The translations under genes were made by a program, and so were the position numbers. Positions 62,201-64,000 of a stretch of DNA of 64,000 nucleotides are shown here, in pieces. The DNA is from Microplitis mediator (lineage: Eukaryota > Arthropoda > Insecta > Hymenoptera > Braconidae), in NCBI RefSeq assembly GCF_029852145.1, contig NC_079978.1:21185774-21249773 (forward strand), given 5' to 3'. Within the stretch, counting starts at the first letter, position 1. Each line of letters starts with the position of its first letter. Under the pieces are notes generated by a model, which saw only the letters and a list, made by a program, of their open reading frames with translations, ran no database searches and was not told the DNA's origin.

Positions 62201-64000
62201 TATGGGTCGAAACTCAAAAAATAAATTTTTCTCAGGACTTTTTGTGGTCTTTCCTACTACAGGACACTATATGGAACAAAAAACGTTATTATTGTGATGG
62301 GTTATTTCCAACAGGGCAAAAGTTAAGGGCTACTCTTCAAAAAAATACATTTTGGCATCTCCACCAATCTCCACCCATGTCCACCCATCCTTATATGGGT
62401 CGAAACTCAGAAAATAAATTTTTCTCAGGACTTTTTGTGGTCTTTCCTACTACAGGACACTATATGGAACAAAAAACGTTATTATTGTGATGGGTTATTT
62501 CCAACAGGGCAAAAGTTAAGGGCTACTCTTCAAAAAAATACATTTTGGCATCTCCACCCATCTCCACCCATGTCCACCCATCCTTATATGGGTCGAAACT
62601 CAAAAAATAAATTTTTCTCAGGACTTTTTGTGGTCTTTCCTACTACAGGACACTATATGGAACAAAAAACGTTATTATTGTGATGGGTTATTTCCAACAG
62701 GGCAAAAGTTAAGGGCTACTCTTCAAAAAAATACATTTTGGCATCTCCACCCATCTCCACCCATGTCCACCCATCCTTATATGGGTCGATACTCAGAAAA
62801 TAAATTTTTCTCAGGACTTTTTGTGGTCTTTCCTACTACAGGACACTATATGGAACAAAAAACGTTATTATTGTGATGGGTTATTTCCAACAGGGCAAAA
62901 GTTAAGGGCTACTCTTCAAAAAAATACATTTTGGCATCTCCACCCATCTCCACCCATGTCCACCCATCCTTATATGGGTCGAAACTCAAAAAATAAATTT
63001 TTCTCAGGACTTTTTGTGGTCTTTCCTACTACAGGACACTATATGGAACAAAAAACGTTATTATTGTGATGGGTTATTTCCAACAGGGCAAAAGTTAAGG
63101 GCTACTCTTCAAAAAAATACATTTTGGCATCTCCACCAATCTCCACCCATGTCCACCCATCCTTATATGGGTCGAAACTCAGAAAATAAATTTTTCTCAG
63201 GACTTTTTGTGGTCTTTCCTACTACAGGACACTATATGGAACAAAAAACGTTATTATTGTGATGGGTTATTTCCAACAGGGCAAAAGTTAAGGGCTACTC
63301 TTCAAAAAAATACATTTTGGCATCTCCACCCATCTCCACCCATGTCCACCCATCCTTATATGGGTCGAAACTCAAAAAATAAATTTTTCTCAGGACTTTT
63401 TGTGGTCTTTCCTACTACAGGACACTATATGGAACAAAAAACGTTATTATTGTGATGGGTTATTTCCAACAGGGCAAAAGTTAAGGGCTACTCTTCAAAA
63501 AAATACATTTTGGCATCTCCACCAATCTCCACCCATGTCCACCCATCCTTATATGGGTCGAAACTCAGAAAATAAATTTTTCTCAGGACTTTTTGTGGTC
63601 TTTCCTACTACAGGACACTATATGGAACAAAAAACGTTATTATTGTGATGGGTTATTTCCAACAGGGCAAAAGTTAAGGGCTACTCTTCAAAAAAATACA
63701 TTTTGGCATCTCCACCAATCTCCACCCATGTCCACCCATCCTTATATGGGTCGAAACTCAAAAAATAAATTTTTCTCAGGACTTTTTGTGGTCTTTCCTA
63801 CTACAGGACACTATATGGAACAAAAAACGTTATTATTGTGATGGGTTATTTCCAACAGGGCAAAAGTTAAGGGCTACTCTTCAAAAAAATACATTTTGGC
63901 ATCTCCACCAATCTCCACCCATGTCCACCCATCCTTATATGGGTCGAAACTCAGAAAATAAATTTTTCTCAGGACTTTTTGTGGTCTTTCCTACTACAGG
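41264..64000 (+). repeat. 193-bp satellite DNA array, about 118 head-to-tail monomers
   Basis: A unit of 193 bp repeats to the end of the window with very high identity. The reference site TTTTTGTGGTCTTTCC recurs from 41424 to about 63976. Recurrent sites of variation are CCACC(A/C)ATCTCC, CATC(C/G)TTATATGG and CTCA(G/A)AAAATAA. Length variants: three 183-bp units (near 51390, 52150, 52915) and the second copy (near 41370) lack one 10-bp piece, and one unit (61627) lacks 1 bp. The first unit (41264-41430) is the most diverged. Each monomer has a TTG-started 82-codon open frame spanning 1.3 units; because 193 is 3n+1 the frame shifts each unit. These are not genes. The array continues beyond the window. 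Confidence 0.97.

Noticed and set aside
41429..63841. About 115 near-identical 82-codon open frames in tandem
   Set aside because: They are the satellite monomer read across its 193-bp period, start at TTG, overlap each other in shifted frames and share no known domain. They are reported as one repeat.

Overview
The window reads as AT-rich nuclear DNA from an insect. It has small exons with GT-AG introns, long A/T-rich introns full of short inverted-repeat (MITE-like) elements, and a protein that matches the insect form of calcium/calmodulin-dependent protein kinase II closely. A hymenopteran such as a parasitoid wasp is my best guess for the host. That is inference from composition and the insect-type linker exons, not something the sequence proves. 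I see no rRNA, tRNA, CRISPR array, operon or bacterial gene.

From 2,314 to 34,756 on the + strand lies most of a CaMKII gene. The first exons (start codon, glycine loop, ATP-binding lysine) are upstream of the window. The exons here run from the kinase N-lobe (FQKLEREARICRKL) through HRD, DFG and the TPGYLSPE activation segment, the autoinhibitory/calmodulin-binding helix (RQETVDCLKKFNARRKLK), a modular linker, and the hub (association) domain with its stop codon at 34,754-34,756. The linker exons at 17.6, 25.1, 28.4, 30.7, 31.3 and 32.2 kb all start and end in phase 1. Any subset can therefore be joined in frame to the hub exon at 33,219. Extra isoform possibilities are two in-frame 5' splice sites on one exon, two readthrough tails (one ending in polyQ plus a CaaX-like KKCSLI), a GC-AG intron, and a candidate internal first exon at 26,880 that could make a kinase-less hub protein.

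From 34.76 to about 40.4 kb is the 3' UTR and intergenic DNA. It includes a 116-bp element with perfect 36-bp terminal inverted repeats and an 8-bp target-site duplication (hAT-type MITE, 36,661-36,776). A previously unlisted-looking two-exon gene for a 128-residue unknown protein is predicted at 40,472-40,972, right against the satellite.

From about 41.0 kb to the end of the window is a tandem satellite with a 193-bp monomer: about 118 near-identical copies in head-to-tail orientation, with a degenerate left edge and no right edge in view. Many 82-codon open frames in it are a by-product of the 193-bp (3n+1) period and are not genes. Diagnostic sites show five monomer types arranged in recurring blocks, with at least one long segmental duplication (15-monomer spacing).
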